Positions 8,164 to 17,073 of a stretch of 64,000 bases of DNA are shown piece after piece (the first letter of the stretch is position 1; every line of letters starts with the position of its first letter). The stretch is taken from contig NZ_FQUP01000003.1 of NCBI RefSeq assembly GCF_900129325.1, positions 558,001 through 622,000 on the forward strand, given 5' to 3'. Below the pieces are notes generated by a model. The model saw nothing but the letters and a program-made list of their open reading frames with translations. It had not been told where the DNA came from and searched no databases. Origin of the DNA: Kaistia soli DSM 19436 (lineage in GTDB: Bacteria; Pseudomonadota; Alphaproteobacteria; Rhizobiales; Kaistiaceae). A program made the position numbers and the translations under genes.

Positions 8164-9314
8164 GCACGCAGACGCGCGACAACGATGATGATGACGGCAA
8201 GCGCGGCGAAGGCGCTCATGACCCAGTACGCATGCACGCCGAGCCGCTCATAGAGCGTACCCGCCATCAGTGTCGTCAGCGCCATCAGCCCGCCGGCGGA
8301 CATCATGCAGAGCCCCTGCGCCGAGGCTGTCATCTCTTCCGGGACCGTACGGGCAATCGCGAGCTGCATTCCGACGAATGTGGCGCCGAACGTGAAGGCG
8401 TGCAGCGACTGCAACAAGAAGGTCATGGCAAAGCTGGTGATGAGCGGCAGCAACGCCCATCGTATGACCGCGGCGAGCGCGCCCGCGAGGATCAGCGTCT
8501 CCGCTCTCAGCCGCAAAAACCGGCTGGAGATCGCGAACATCACGATCTCGGCGACGACCCCGGTTGCCCAAAGCACGCCGATTTCGCTGCCTGAAAAGCC
8601 GAGCGCCTGCCATTCGATCGTGCCGAAGGAATAGAAGATGCCGTGGCTGGCCTGGATCAGCCCGGTCGTGGAGGCGATGACCAGAAAGGATGGGCTGAGC
8701 AGGATCGTGCGAGCGGATTTGCGAGGCTGGCGGCTGGCATCGTCGGCAAGTCGCTCGGCCTTCGGCGTCACCGGCAGCAGAAACGCCACCGCAAGACAGG
8801 TGGCAAAGCCGGCGATGATCAGGGGTGCCAGGATTGGGGCGCCAAAAGCGCCAAAGATTACGCCCGCGCCGAGGCTGGCACAGACGAAGCTGATCGAGCC
8901 CCAGACGCGCATCCGGCCATAGTCGAGCCCGAACCGGCGCACGCCGGTGAGCGACAATGCATCGACCGCCGGCTGGATCAGTGACCAGGCGGTCACCGCG
9001 AGACCAGTCAGGACGAGGATCAGCAGATTGCCCTGGGCAAGCGTGGCCGGCACGAAGAACAGCAATCCGAGCAGGGCGAACAGGACGATCGCCATGCGGC
9101 GGTTCGGCGCGCGATCGGCCAGCCAGCTCCCCGCCGGCGTCGCGATCAGACGGGCGGCCAGCGGAAAGGCGAGGCAGGCGGCGATCTCCTGCGGCCCGAA
9201 GCCACGCTCCATCAGCCAGACGGGCAGGAACGGCACGGTGATGCCGCTCACCAGGAAGGACGCGGCATAGAAAAACGAAAGACGAGCGCTGAAAAGCGAT
9301 GGCGCGGCGTTCAT
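8115..9314 (-). CDS. MFS transporter (HcaT/PPP-like)
   Basis: A 399-residue integral membrane protein with about twelve hydrophobic helices. It has the MFS loop 2-3 pattern GSWLADRAPNRRM and an N-terminal region LSFFYAASFLVSGITVPFLPVWL, typical of the MFS_1-like/phenylpropionate permease group. The substrate is unknown. It points toward dgcN-dgcA, with its 3' end running into dgcA, and the PLP dehydratase lies upstream on the same strand 127 bases away. A role in moving an amino or organic acid is possible but only an inference. No strong Shine-Dalgarno sequence precedes the chosen ATG. Confidence 0.86.
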   Translation of the reverse strand: MNAAPSLFSARLSFFYAASFLVSGITVPFLPVWLMERGFGPQEIAACLAFPLAARLIATPAGSWLADRAPNRRMAIVLFALLGLLFFVPATLAQGNLLILVLTGLAVTAWSLIQPAVDALSLTGVRRFGLDYGRMRVWGSISFVCASLGAGVIFGAFGAPILAPLIIAGFATCLAVAFLLPVTPKAERLADDASRQPRKSARTILLSPSFLVIASTTGLIQASHGIFYSFGTIEWQALGFSGSEIGVLWATGVVAEIVMFAISSRFLRLRAETLILAGALAAVIRWALLPLITSFAMTFLLQSLHAFTFGATFVGMQLAIARTVPEEMTASAQGLCMMSAGGLMALTTLMAGTLYERLGVHAYWVMSAFAALAVIIIVVARLRAQPQRAGVGGLTKLPR

Positions 9315-9441
9315 GAGGGCAATCGATTTGGAGAAGGGAACGGCGCGGCGGGGGACCGCGCCTCAAGATCCGGCATCAGGTGTCAGAGGGTATCAACCGC
9401 CGCCTGCCAAGGCCATGGCCGACTGACGACCTTGTAGCCTC

Positions 9442-10416
9442 TCAATCGGCCGCGAGCGCACGCGCCAGCATGGCCGCGTCGATATTGCCGCCCGAGAGCA
9501 CGATGACCACGGTGCGACCGGCGACATTGAGACGACCCGACAGGAGAGCGGCGAGCGCGACCGCCCCGCCCGGCTCAACGACGAGTTTCAGGATGTGGAA
9601 GGCGAAGGCGACGGCTGCCAGGGCCTCGGCGTCGGAAACGGCGAGCGCGCCGGCGGCGAGGCGCTTGTTGATTCCGAACCCGATGGCGCCGGGCGCCGCA
9701 GCTTGCAGCGCGTCACAGACAGAGCCGGAGGCGGCGGCGTTGCGTTCGATACGGCCAGACGCCAGCGAACGTCCATAGTCGTCAAACGCCTGCGGCTCGA
9801 CGAGATGAACCGCCGCTTCGGGAACGCGGTGATGCATCGCTAGGGCGACGCCGGATGAAAGGCCGCCGCCGCCGCAGGGTACCAGCACGGCATCGGCACT
9901 CATTTCCCGCAGCGCGAGATCCTCGGCAATCTCCAGTCCGATCGTGCCCTGGCCGGCGATAACCAGAGGCTCGTTATACGGATGGATCAGCCGGGCGCCC
10001 GTTCGCGCCGTGATCTCCGCGGCGATTGCCTCGCGATCGGCGCCGCCGGCGCGGTGATAGGTGACCACGGTGGCGCCGAGCCGCCGTGTACCCTCGAGCT
10101 TCGCCTTCGGCGCATCGTCCGGCATGATGATGGTGGCGGAGACCCCAAAAAGCGCCGCAGCAGCCGCGACACCCTGCGCGTGATTGCCGGATGAGACGGC
10201 AACGACGCCGGCGGATCGCTCCGCTGCATGCAGTGCGGCAACAGCATTATAAGCGCCGCGAAACTTGAATGAGCCCGTCCGCTGGAGCGTTTCCGGCTTG
10301 ATCAGGATACGCCCGCCGAGGCGCGCGTCGAGCGCGGCGCTGGTGAGGAGTGGCGTTCGAACGGCCTCGCCGGCAATACGGCGGGCGGCGGCTTCGATGT
10401 CGTCGATGGTGACCAT
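9442..10416 (-). CDS. Threonine/serine dehydratase, PLP-dependent
   Basis: A 324-residue fold-type II PLP enzyme. The Schiff-base lysine is in GSFKFRGAYNA, the substrate-binding SSGNHAQGVA loop follows, and the phosphate-binding glycine loop is PCGGGGLSSG. It deaminates L-threonine or L-serine to a 2-keto acid and ammonia. There is no C-terminal ACT/regulatory domain, so it is of the short catabolic type (TdcB/Srr-like) rather than IlvA. Serine racemase activity is an alternative for this family. It is divergent from the AraC-family gene, with only 96 bases between them. Confidence 0.9.
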   Translation of the reverse strand: MVTIDDIEAAARRIAGEAVRTPLLTSAALDARLGGRILIKPETLQRTGSFKFRGAYNAVAALHAAERSAGVVAVSSGNHAQGVAAAAALFGVSATIIMPDDAPKAKLEGTRRLGATVVTYHRAGGADREAIAAEITARTGARLIHPYNEPLVIAGQGTIGLEIAEDLALREMSADAVLVPCGGGGLSSGVALAMHHRVPEAAVHLVEPQAFDDYGRSLASGRIERNAAASGSVCDALQAAAPGAIGFGINKRLAAGALAVSDAEALAAVAFAFHILKLVVEPGGAVALAALLSGRLNVAGRTVVIVLSGGNIDAAMLARALAAD

Positions 10417-10512
10417 GAAAGCTCGCTAGCAAGCGCGCGCCGCCGCCGCAAGGCCGATCAAGCGGCGCTCCTCGCGGCGGCTACGTTGTCCGGGACAGGG
10501 AGGCAATTGGCA

Positions 10513-11361
10513 ATGGCGATGGACACGGTCCGCAAGACGCTCTGGTACATCGAGAGCCATCTCGAACAACCAGTGACGCTGGACGAACTCGCGGCCATCG
10601 CTGGCATCTCGCGCTTCCATCTGTCGCGCAGCTTCGCGCAAGCGATCGGCCGTTCGGTCACCGCGCATCTGCGCGGACGACGCCTCAGCGAAGCCGCACG
10701 ACAACTGGTGGACGGGGCGCCCGACATCCTCTCTGTCGCGCTCGACGCGGGCTACGGCTCGCACGAGGCCTTCTCGCGGGCGTTTCGCGACCAGTTCGGC
10801 CGAACGCCGGACGATGTTCGCGCTGGCGCCGACCTGACATCCCTCAAGCTTGTGGAACCTATCCTGATGCCCGACACACCCATCACCGCCATCGAGACGC
10901 CCGAAATCCGCGCCGTCGACGGCCTGCTGCTCGCCGGATTGCGCCGATTCTTCACCTATGAGGATCGCGCCGGCATTCCGCTGCTCTGGCAGCGCTTCGG
11001 CCCGCATATCGACAACATTCCCGGCCAGATCAAAGGCGATGCCTATGGTGTCTGCCTGAAGGCCGATGGCGATCCGACCGACGGGTTCGACTACCTGGCG
11101 GCGGTGCCAATGCGCTCGCTGAACGATCTTCCGGACAGTTTGGTCGGCGTTCGCATTCCCCCGCTCACATTCGCCGTCTTCCAGCATCAGGGCCATGTTT
11201 CGAATATCGGCGCGACTTGTGCGGCAGCGGGCGAATGGCTCGCATCCGAACGACGGATGAAACCCGGGGTCGCGGTCATGATGGTCGAATATTACCCGCC
11301 GCAGTTCGATCCGCGCACCGGTCTGGGCGGTTGCGAGGTCTGGGTGCCCGTCAGCGACTGA
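10513..11361 (+). CDS. AraC family transcriptional regulator with GyrI-like effector domain
   Basis: A 282-residue regulator with the double helix-turn-helix at the N-terminus (LAAIAGISRFHLSRSFAQAIG and ALDAGYGSHEAFSRAFRDQF). A GyrI-like/Rob-type small-molecule binding domain follows from about residue 120 to the end (PITAIETPEIRAVDGLLLAG, with closing GCEVWVPV). This arrangement is shared with Rob, SoxS-type multidrug responders and YdeE-like proteins. The ATG at 10513 has AGGGAGG nine bases upstream. An in-frame TTG at 10486 is possible but has no such site. It lies head to head with the dehydratase gene and may regulate it; nothing in the sequence proves this. Confidence 0.92.
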   Translation: MAMDTVRKTLWYIESHLEQPVTLDELAAIAGISRFHLSRSFAQAIGRSVTAHLRGRRLSEAARQLVDGAPDILSVALDAGYGSHEAFSRAFRDQFGRTPDDVRAGADLTSLKLVEPILMPDTPITAIETPEIRAVDGLLLAGLRRFFTYEDRAGIPLLWQRFGPHIDNIPGQIKGDAYGVCLKADGDPTDGFDYLAAVPMRSLNDLPDSLVGVRIPPLTFAVFQHQGHVSNIGATCAAAGEWLASERRMKPGVAVMMVEYYPPQFDPRTGLGGCEVWVPVSD

Positions 11362-11369
11362 CGGTGCGC

Positions 11370-12401
11370 TCAGGCAAAGGCGTGACTGGCGAAGGTGCGA
11401 TGGACACCGGTCACGTTGTCGAGGAACTGCCGTGTCGCGGACTGCCATGAGTTCTGCAGCGCCACTTGTCGGCAGCGCTCGCGCGAGATCGCGAGTGCTG
11501 CCAGCGCCGCGGCCTGGAGATCGTCGTCGAGAATACCGGCGCCGGAATTGCCGACGACATCGCGAGGTCCTGCGACGGGAAAGGCGGCGACTGGAAGGCC
11601 CGAAGCCATCGCTTCCAGCATCACGACGCCGAAGGTGTCGGTGCGGCTTGGAAACACAAAGCAGTCCGAGGCAGCGTAGATGTCGGCGAGATCCGTGCCC
11701 ACCCGCGTGCCGAGAAACGAGACTTCGGGATGCGCGCGGCGCAGCCCGTCGAGAGCCGGTCCGTCGCCAACCACAACCTTACTGCCCGGCAGCTTCAGGT
11801 CGAGAAAGGCGCCGATATTCTTCTCGACCGCGACGCGACCGACATAGAGATAGATCGGCCGCGGCAGATCGAGCACCGCGCGGTTGCGTCCGGGGTGGAA
11901 TAACTCGGCATCGACGCCGCGCGACCAGCGCATCAAGTTGCGGAAGCCGCGCCCCCGCAGCTCCTGCTCGATCGAGCGGGTCGAGACCATGCAACCGGCG
12001 CCGGCATTGTGGAAATGGCGCAAGACGCCATAGCTCCAGTCGACCGGGACCGGCAGGCGGGCCGCCAGATATTCCGGAAAGCGGGTGTGATAGCTGGTCG
12101 TGAACAGCCGGCGCCGCTGGATGCACCAGCGCCTCACGGCAAAGCCGAGCGGCCCCTCGGTTGCGATATGGACGTGGTCCGGATCAACCGCGTCGAGCTT
12201 GCGCGCGATCGAGCCGGGCGGCGCCACCGTCAGGCGGATTTCTGGATAGGTCGGGCAAGGCACCGTGTTGAAGCCGTCGGGTGTCAACATGATCGCCTCG
12301 GCCCCGAGTTCAGGAAGGTGGCGCGCGAGGCGTTCGAGCGTCCGCACCACCCCGTTGATCTGGGGGTGCCAGGCGTCGCTCGCGATGAGGATCCGGCTCA
12401 T
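11370..12401 (-). CDS. Glycosyltransferase family 4 (GT-B fold)
   Basis: A 343-residue GT-B glycosyltransferase. The N-terminal half has SDAWHPQINGVVRTLERLA, as in GT4 lipid mannosyl/sulfoquinovosyl transferases. The C-terminal half binds the nucleotide sugar: YVGRVAVEKNI, GDGPALDGLRRAHP, and the EX7E-type motif in DTFGVVMLEAMASGLPV. The start ATG overlaps the stop of the LpxH-like gene (ATGA), so the two are coupled. Similar alphaproteobacterial GT4 enzymes make glycosyl-diacylglycerols under phosphate limitation, and this one could do so, but neither donor nor acceptor can be read here. Confidence 0.9.
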   Translation of the reverse strand: MSRILIASDAWHPQINGVVRTLERLARHLPELGAEAIMLTPDGFNTVPCPTYPEIRLTVAPPGSIARKLDAVDPDHVHIATEGPLGFAVRRWCIQRRRLFTTSYHTRFPEYLAARLPVPVDWSYGVLRHFHNAGAGCMVSTRSIEQELRGRGFRNLMRWSRGVDAELFHPGRNRAVLDLPRPIYLYVGRVAVEKNIGAFLDLKLPGSKVVVGDGPALDGLRRAHPEVSFLGTRVGTDLADIYAASDCFVFPSRTDTFGVVMLEAMASGLPVAAFPVAGPRDVVGNSGAGILDDDLQAAALAALAISRERCRQVALQNSWQSATRQFLDNVTGVHRTFASHAFA

Positions 12402-13207
12402 GCCGCGACCTGATCGACCTTCGTGTCGGGATCGACGACAAACGCCTCGTCCTTGGCGATGGCCGACCATCGCAGGATTTCGAGCCGGCCGTCATGATGC
12501 TCGGCGATCGCCGTGCAGCTTTCGACCCAGTCGCCTGTATTGATGTAGCGGATGCCGAAATCATCGTGCAGCGCCGCGTGATGGATGTGGCCGCAGACGA
12601 CGCCATCGGCGCCAACCCGCTTGGCCTCGGTGACGAGCGCGTTCTCGAAGGTTCCGATGAAATTGACGGCGTTCTTGACCTTGAGCTTCGCCCAGGCCGA
12701 CAGCGACCAGTAGTCGAAGCCGAGACGGCGGCGGATCTTGTTGAGGACGGTGTTGAGGCCGAGCGCCAGCGTGTAGGCGCCGTCACCGAGGAAGGCGAGC
12801 CACTTGGCGTGGCGCACGACCACGTCGAACTGGTCGCCATGGATCACCAACAGCCGTTTGCCGTCGGCGGTCTCATGCACGATGCTGTCGACAAGTTCGA
12901 CGCCGCCGAGCTGGGTGCCAAGATAATCGCGCAGGAATTCGTCGTGATTGCCGGGCAGGTAGACGAGCCGGGCGCCCTTGCGACCTTTCCGCAAGAGCTT
13001 CTGGACCACGTCGTTGTGCGACTGCGGCCAATACCAGCTCTTCTTCAGGCGCCAACCATCGACGATGTCCCCCACAAGGAAGATCGTCTCGGCGTCATGC
13101 CATTTCAGGAAGTCCAACAGAAGATCGACCTGGCTGCCACGCGTGCCAAGGTGAATATCCGAGAGGAACAACGTTCGAAGATGGCGGGGAGCAACCGCGA
13201 TCGACAT
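12398..13207 (-). CDS. Metallophosphoesterase, UDP-2,3-diacylglucosamine diphosphatase-like
   Basis: A 269-residue calcineurin-like phosphoesterase with all metal-binding blocks: SDIHLG, GDIVDGW, GNHDE, HGDQFD and GHIHHA. Order and spacing resemble LpxH, which cleaves UDP-2,3-diacylglucosamine in lipid A synthesis. Many alphaproteobacteria use LpxI for that step, so this enzyme may have another pyrophosphate substrate. The coupled GT4 gene directly downstream suggests a shared glycolipid pathway. It follows the LysE gene on the same strand by 92 bases. Confidence 0.88.
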   Translation of the reverse strand: MSIAVAPRHLRTLFLSDIHLGTRGSQVDLLLDFLKWHDAETIFLVGDIVDGWRLKKSWYWPQSHNDVVQKLLRKGRKGARLVYLPGNHDEFLRDYLGTQLGGVELVDSIVHETADGKRLLVIHGDQFDVVVRHAKWLAFLGDGAYTLALGLNTVLNKIRRRLGFDYWSLSAWAKLKVKNAVNFIGTFENALVTEAKRVGADGVVCGHIHHAALHDDFGIRYINTGDWVESCTAIAEHHDGRLEILRWSAIAKDEAFVVDPDTKVDQVAA

Positions 13208-13299
13208 GATCCTGATTCGTCCTCGGCTTATGGAAAATTAAAGACCGCTTAGCCCAAGCGAACAACAGATTTGTGACGCCACCGCCGCACGCTCCGTCG

Positions 13300-13893
13300 T
13301 CATAGCAGGGTCGGCACCATGCTCACGACCAAAAGTACCGCCATTGTCCCGTTGAAAATGGCAATCCGGCGGTCACTGTCGAGATAGTGCGAAATCGCCT
13401 TGCCGAACAGGCACCAGACGACCGTCGACGGAAACGCGGCGAGCGCGAAGGCCAGCGCAACGCGGGACGATGATGTAAGCGCTGCCTCATTGGGCGGGAC
13501 ATAGAGGGCGAGCGCGCTAACCGCCATGATCCAGGCCTTTGGGTTCACCCACTGGAACAGGGCCGCGGCGACGAAACTCATCGGCTTGCCGACCCGGATG
13601 CCCTCGCCATCGACGCGGCCCGCGAAAGCGAGCTTCCAGGCGAGGTAGACGAGATAGGCGAACGCGACATAAGCAAGGATGCGATGGACGAGAGGATAGG
13701 CCTCAAGCACGCCGCCAAGCCCCAGCCCGACCGCCAGCACCATGACGGGGAAACCGATGCTGACGCCGAGCATATGTGGCACGCTGCGGGCGAAGCCGAA
13801 ATTGGCCCCCGAGATCATCAGCATTGCGTTATTGGGCCCCGGCGTAAACGCGGTCACGAACGCGAAGCCGAGCAAGGCGAGCCATTGCTGCAT
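13300..13893 (-). CDS. LysE family amino acid exporter
   Basis: A 197-residue membrane protein with about six hydrophobic helices. It has the LysE/RhtB hallmark TPGPNNAMLMISGANFG near residue 17, and FQWVNPKAWIMA in the middle. Family members export amino acids such as lysine, homoserine or threonine, or their derivatives. GGGGAG lies eight bases before the ATG. The substrate cannot be predicted. Confidence 0.92.
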   Translation of the reverse strand: MQQWLALLGFAFVTAFTPGPNNAMLMISGANFGFARSVPHMLGVSIGFPVMVLAVGLGLGGVLEAYPLVHRILAYVAFAYLVYLAWKLAFAGRVDGEGIRVGKPMSFVAAALFQWVNPKAWIMAVSALALYVPPNEAALTSSSRVALAFALAAFPSTVVWCLFGKAISHYLDSDRRIAIFNGTMAVLLVVSMVPTLL

Positions 13894-14085
13894 GATGTTC
13901 TCCCCGCTGCTCCCCGGTTGTTCTCACGGGGGCGCCGACGGGTCAATCATCCTGACTTTCTCGCGGCCGAAAGGGCGCGGGCACCTGTTCCGCCGCGGCA
14001 ACAATGCATTGCTCAATGATCGCCTCGCGACGCTTGCATCGCTACGGTCGGTCGACCATGATCGCCGCCGCCAACACGGAGAATA

Positions 14086-14937
14086 ATGATGAAAATCCTA
14101 CGCTTCGGCGCCGCTGGCGCGGAGAAGCCGGGCCTGCTCGACAAGGACGGCACGATCCGCGATCTCTCGGGCGTCGTCTCCGACATCACCCCGGAAACGC
14201 TCAAGAATGGTGCGATCGCCAAGATCGCCGCTGTCGACCCCTCAACGCTTCCCGCCGTCGATCCCGGCGTCCGGCTCGGCCCGATCGTCGAGGGCGTCAG
14301 GAACTTCATCGCCGTCGGCCTCAACTATGTCGACCATGCGCATGAGACCGGCGCGGCGATTCCGTCGGAGCCGATTCTGTTCAACAAGGCGCCGAACTGC
14401 ATCGTCGGTCCGAACGACACGGTGACCATTCCGAAGAATTCGCAGAAGACCGACTGGGAAGTCGAGCTCGCGATCGTCATCGGCAAGACGGCCAGCTATA
14501 TCGATGAGGCCGATGCGCTCTCCTATGTGGCGGGCTTTGCCGTCTGCCACGACGTCTCCGAGCGCGCCTTCCAGACCGAGCGCGGCGGCCAGTGGATGAA
14601 GGGCAAGGGCTCGCCCACCTTCGGACCGCTCGGGCCGTGGCTGGTGACGCCTGACGAAGTTGCCGACGTGCAGAACCTCGACATGTTCCTGGATCTGAAC
14701 GGCACCCGTGCCCAGACCGGCAACACCAAGACCATGATCTTCGGCGTCGCCCATCTCGTGGCCTATATCAGCCAGTTCCTGCAGCTCGACCCCGGCGACG
14801 TCATCACGACCGGCACACCGCCCGGCGTCGGCATGGGCATGAAGCCGCCGCGGTTCCTGAAGGACGGCGACAGCGTGCGTCTCGGCATCACCGGCCTCGG
14901 CGAGCAGCAGCAGACGTTCCGCGCCTACAAGGCCTGA
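14086..14937 (+). CDS. Fumarylacetoacetate hydrolase family protein
   Basis: A 283-residue FAH-fold enzyme. The core runs FIAVGLNYVDHAHETGAAIPSEPILFNKAP, then the metal ligands in DWEVELAIVIGK and GFAVCHDVSERAFQ. The signature GKGSPTFGPLGPWLVTPDEV and the closing TTGTPPGVGMGMKPP follow. These enzymes cleave or hydrate beta-keto or acyl-pyruvate type acids. Close relatives include 2,4-didehydro-3-deoxy-L-rhamnonate hydrolase and proteins labelled ureidoglycolate lyase, so the exact substrate is open. GGAG precedes the first of two adjacent ATG codons. It stands alone and converges on thiD. Confidence 0.92.
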   Translation: MMKILRFGAAGAEKPGLLDKDGTIRDLSGVVSDITPETLKNGAIAKIAAVDPSTLPAVDPGVRLGPIVEGVRNFIAVGLNYVDHAHETGAAIPSEPILFNKAPNCIVGPNDTVTIPKNSQKTDWEVELAIVIGKTASYIDEADALSYVAGFAVCHDVSERAFQTERGGQWMKGKGSPTFGPLGPWLVTPDEVADVQNLDMFLDLNGTRAQTGNTKTMIFGVAHLVAYISQFLQLDPGDVITTGTPPGVGMGMKPPRFLKDGDSVRLGITGLGEQQQTFRAYKA

Positions 14938-14987
14938 CGTACCTCGCCCGTCGCGCTCGTCGCGGTGGGCTGCTTAACCGATCCTAT

Positions 14988-15019
14988 GAAGGCGCGCGGC
15001 TTGAAGCTTGCGCGCCTTC
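14988..15019. terminator. Bidirectional hairpin terminator between FAH gene and thiD
   Basis: A perfect 10-bp inverted repeat, GAAGGCGCGC at 14988-14997 and GCGCGCCTTC at 15010-15019, around a 12-base loop. It lies exactly between the ends of two convergent genes. There is no T-run on either side, so termination strength is uncertain. Confidence 0.65.
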
Positions 15020-15021
15020 GA

Positions 15022-15819
15022 CTACCACCAGGCATGGAAATGATGCACGGGGCCATGGCCCTTGCCGATCGTCAGGCGATCGGCCGCCGCGATGGCCTCG
15101 GTCACATAGCGCTTGCCGGTCGCGACGGCTGTCTCGAGATCCTCGCCCCGCGCCAGAGCGGCAGCGATCGCTGAGGAAAGCGTACATCCCGTGCCATGGG
15201 TGTTGCGGGTCGCAATGCGCGGCGCGCGATACCAGCGGCTCCCCGTGGGGGTCAGCAGGAGGTCGGCGCTTTCATCACCCTCTCCATGCCCCCCTTTCAG
15301 CAGGACGGCCCTGGCGCCCAGTGCCAGGATTTCCGCGGCCTGCGCCTCCATCTCGGCTTCGCTCGAGGCGACCTCGCCGCCGACGAGCCGCGCCGCCTCG
15401 CGCATATTGGGCGTCAGCAGAGCAGCACGTGGGAGCAATTCGCGGATCAGCACCGAGACGGCCTCCTCGCGCAACAGCATGTCGCCGCTGGTCGCAACCA
15501 TGACCGGGTCGAAAACGACCTTGGCCTGCTGCCACCGGTCAAGCCCCGACGCGACCGCCGTGATGACTGCGGGCTGCGACAGCATGCCGATCTTTACGGC
15601 ATCGACCGACAGGTCGGAAAAGACGGCATCGATCTCGGCCGTGACGAACTCCGGCGGCACGTCGTGGATGGCGGTGACACCGAGCGTATTCTGCGCCGTC
15701 AGCGCGGTGATCACCGACGCGCCATAGACGCCGAGTGCGGAAAACGTCTTGAGGTCCGCCTGGATGCCAGCGCCGCCGCCCGAATCCGAGCCCGCGATGG
15801 TCACTGCGATCGCCGTCAT
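15022..15819 (-). CDS. thiD: Bifunctional hydroxymethylpyrimidine kinase/phosphomethylpyrimidine kinase
   Basis: A 265-residue ribokinase-fold kinase that phosphorylates HMP and HMP-P for thiamine synthesis. Visible are the N-terminal substrate loop AGSDSGGGAGIQADLKTFSA, DPVMVATSGD in the centre, LLTPNMREAARL, and the anion hole and catalytic Asp-equivalent region THGTGCTLSSA. The ATG at 15819 has AGGAGAG six bases upstream. The EamA gene lies 16 bases before it, so the two are probably cotranscribed. No thiamine pyrophosphate riboswitch is visible upstream. A TenA homologue of the salvage pathway lies 19 kb away in this window. Confidence 0.95.
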   Translation of the reverse strand: MTAIAVTIAGSDSGGGAGIQADLKTFSALGVYGASVITALTAQNTLGVTAIHDVPPEFVTAEIDAVFSDLSVDAVKIGMLSQPAVITAVASGLDRWQQAKVVFDPVMVATSGDMLLREEAVSVLIRELLPRAALLTPNMREAARLVGGEVASSEAEMEAQAAEILALGARAVLLKGGHGEGDESADLLLTPTGSRWYRAPRIATRNTHGTGCTLSSAIAAALARGEDLETAVATGKRYVTEAIAAADRLTIGKGHGPVHHFHAWW

Positions 15820-15835
15820 GGGCTCTCCTCTTCTG

Positions 15836-16774
15836 TCAGGTTTCAGGATCGAAGGATGTCGCCGCGGCGGTTTCACGGGCGCGGCGCCGCCCCAGCTGCT
15901 GCTCGCGATAGATAACGAACATTCCCGATCCAATCACGATCGCCGACCCGGTCAGCATGGTGAGGCCGGGCAGCGTATCGAACAGGACATAGCCGACGAG
16001 GATGGCCCAGACCATGGATACATATTCGAAGGGCGCGATCAGCGAGGCCTCGCCATAGCGATAGCTCTGCGTCAACAGGACCTGCCCTATCCCGCCTGCA
16101 ATGCCGCAGCCGACGAGAAGGACCCATTCACCTGCTGCTGGCATGACCCAGCCGAAGGGCGACGTCACCAGCATGAACAGCGCCGTGAAGATCGAGAAAT
16201 AGACGACGATCGTCGCGGGAGACTCCGACCAGGTCAGTCGGCGAGTCTGTGTCGCGGCAAGCGCCCCGAAGGTCGCACCCGCCAACGCGAACATCGCGCC
16301 GATCGCGCTTCGGTCGGGGCCTTGCGGCTCGACATAGCCCGAGAGAATCACCACGACCCCGATCAGCCCGACGACGACCGCCGTCCAGCGATAGATGCGG
16401 ATCACCTCGCCGAGCAGGACGACGGCAAAGATCACGGTCAGCAGCGGCGCGGCATAACCGATGGCAGTCGCATCGGAAAGCGGCAGGAGGCCGAGCGCCG
16501 TGAAGCCGCAGAACATCGAGGATGCGCCCGCGATCGACCGCAGCAGATGACCCGAGATTCGCGGGGTGACGAACACGGTCGGAAGCTGTCCCCGCGAGCC
16601 GACCCAGATCAGCACCGGGATGAGCGCGAATGCGGAGCGGAAAAACGCCACCTCGCCCGCGGGAATGCGATCCGCCAACAGCTTGATCTGCGTGGCCATC
16701 GCCGTGAACGCGATGGTCGAAATCACTTTCAGCAGCACCCCGAACAGCGGATGCCTGTGATGGGCGGTTTCCAT
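15836..16774 (-). CDS. EamA/DMT family transporter
   Basis: A 312-residue protein with about ten transmembrane helices in two EamA repeats (LLGEVIRIYRWTAVVVGLIGVVVIL ends the first; PFEYVSMVWAILVGYVLFDTLPG lies in the second). It is of the RhaT/S-adenosylmethionine-uptake-like drug/metabolite group. The ATG at 16774 starts the first helix region properly; the frame upstream is not membrane-like. The thiD gene follows after 16 bases, which raises the possibility of a pyrimidine or vitamin-precursor substrate, but this is inference. Confidence 0.86.
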   Translation of the reverse strand: METAHHRHPLFGVLLKVISTIAFTAMATQIKLLADRIPAGEVAFFRSAFALIPVLIWVGSRGQLPTVFVTPRISGHLLRSIAGASSMFCGFTALGLLPLSDATAIGYAAPLLTVIFAVVLLGEVIRIYRWTAVVVGLIGVVVILSGYVEPQGPDRSAIGAMFALAGATFGALAATQTRRLTWSESPATIVVYFSIFTALFMLVTSPFGWVMPAAGEWVLLVGCGIAGGIGQVLLTQSYRYGEASLIAPFEYVSMVWAILVGYVLFDTLPGLTMLTGSAIVIGSGMFVIYREQQLGRRRARETAAATSFDPET

Positions 16775-17073
16775 GTCATTTCGGGGCCTCTGACGGGCCC
16801 GTTTCCAAATGGGGCGACCACCGGCCGCATCTTCAAATGTCGATTGCCCGCCCCAAATCGAGACTGACGCCACCTTCGCGACGAAAGCGGAAGCGTCCCG
16901 AACGCTCTCGAAACCGCGGAGAAAGGTTCGAACGGGACAGGAAACAGCATAGGTCGGGATCGTGGCGCGGCGCAACCGCCGACAGCACGTTCCAGCCTAT
17001 GCCTTTTCCCCGCCGGAATCGCATGTTAGAGCCATCGTCATCACCGCGGCGATGTGGATTCTCCGGCCTTCCC

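Noticed and set aside
15820-15835. Thiamine pyrophosphate riboswitch before thiD
   Set aside because: Only 16 bases separate thiD from the EamA gene, and neither that gap nor the region before tenA contains a recognisable thi-box.
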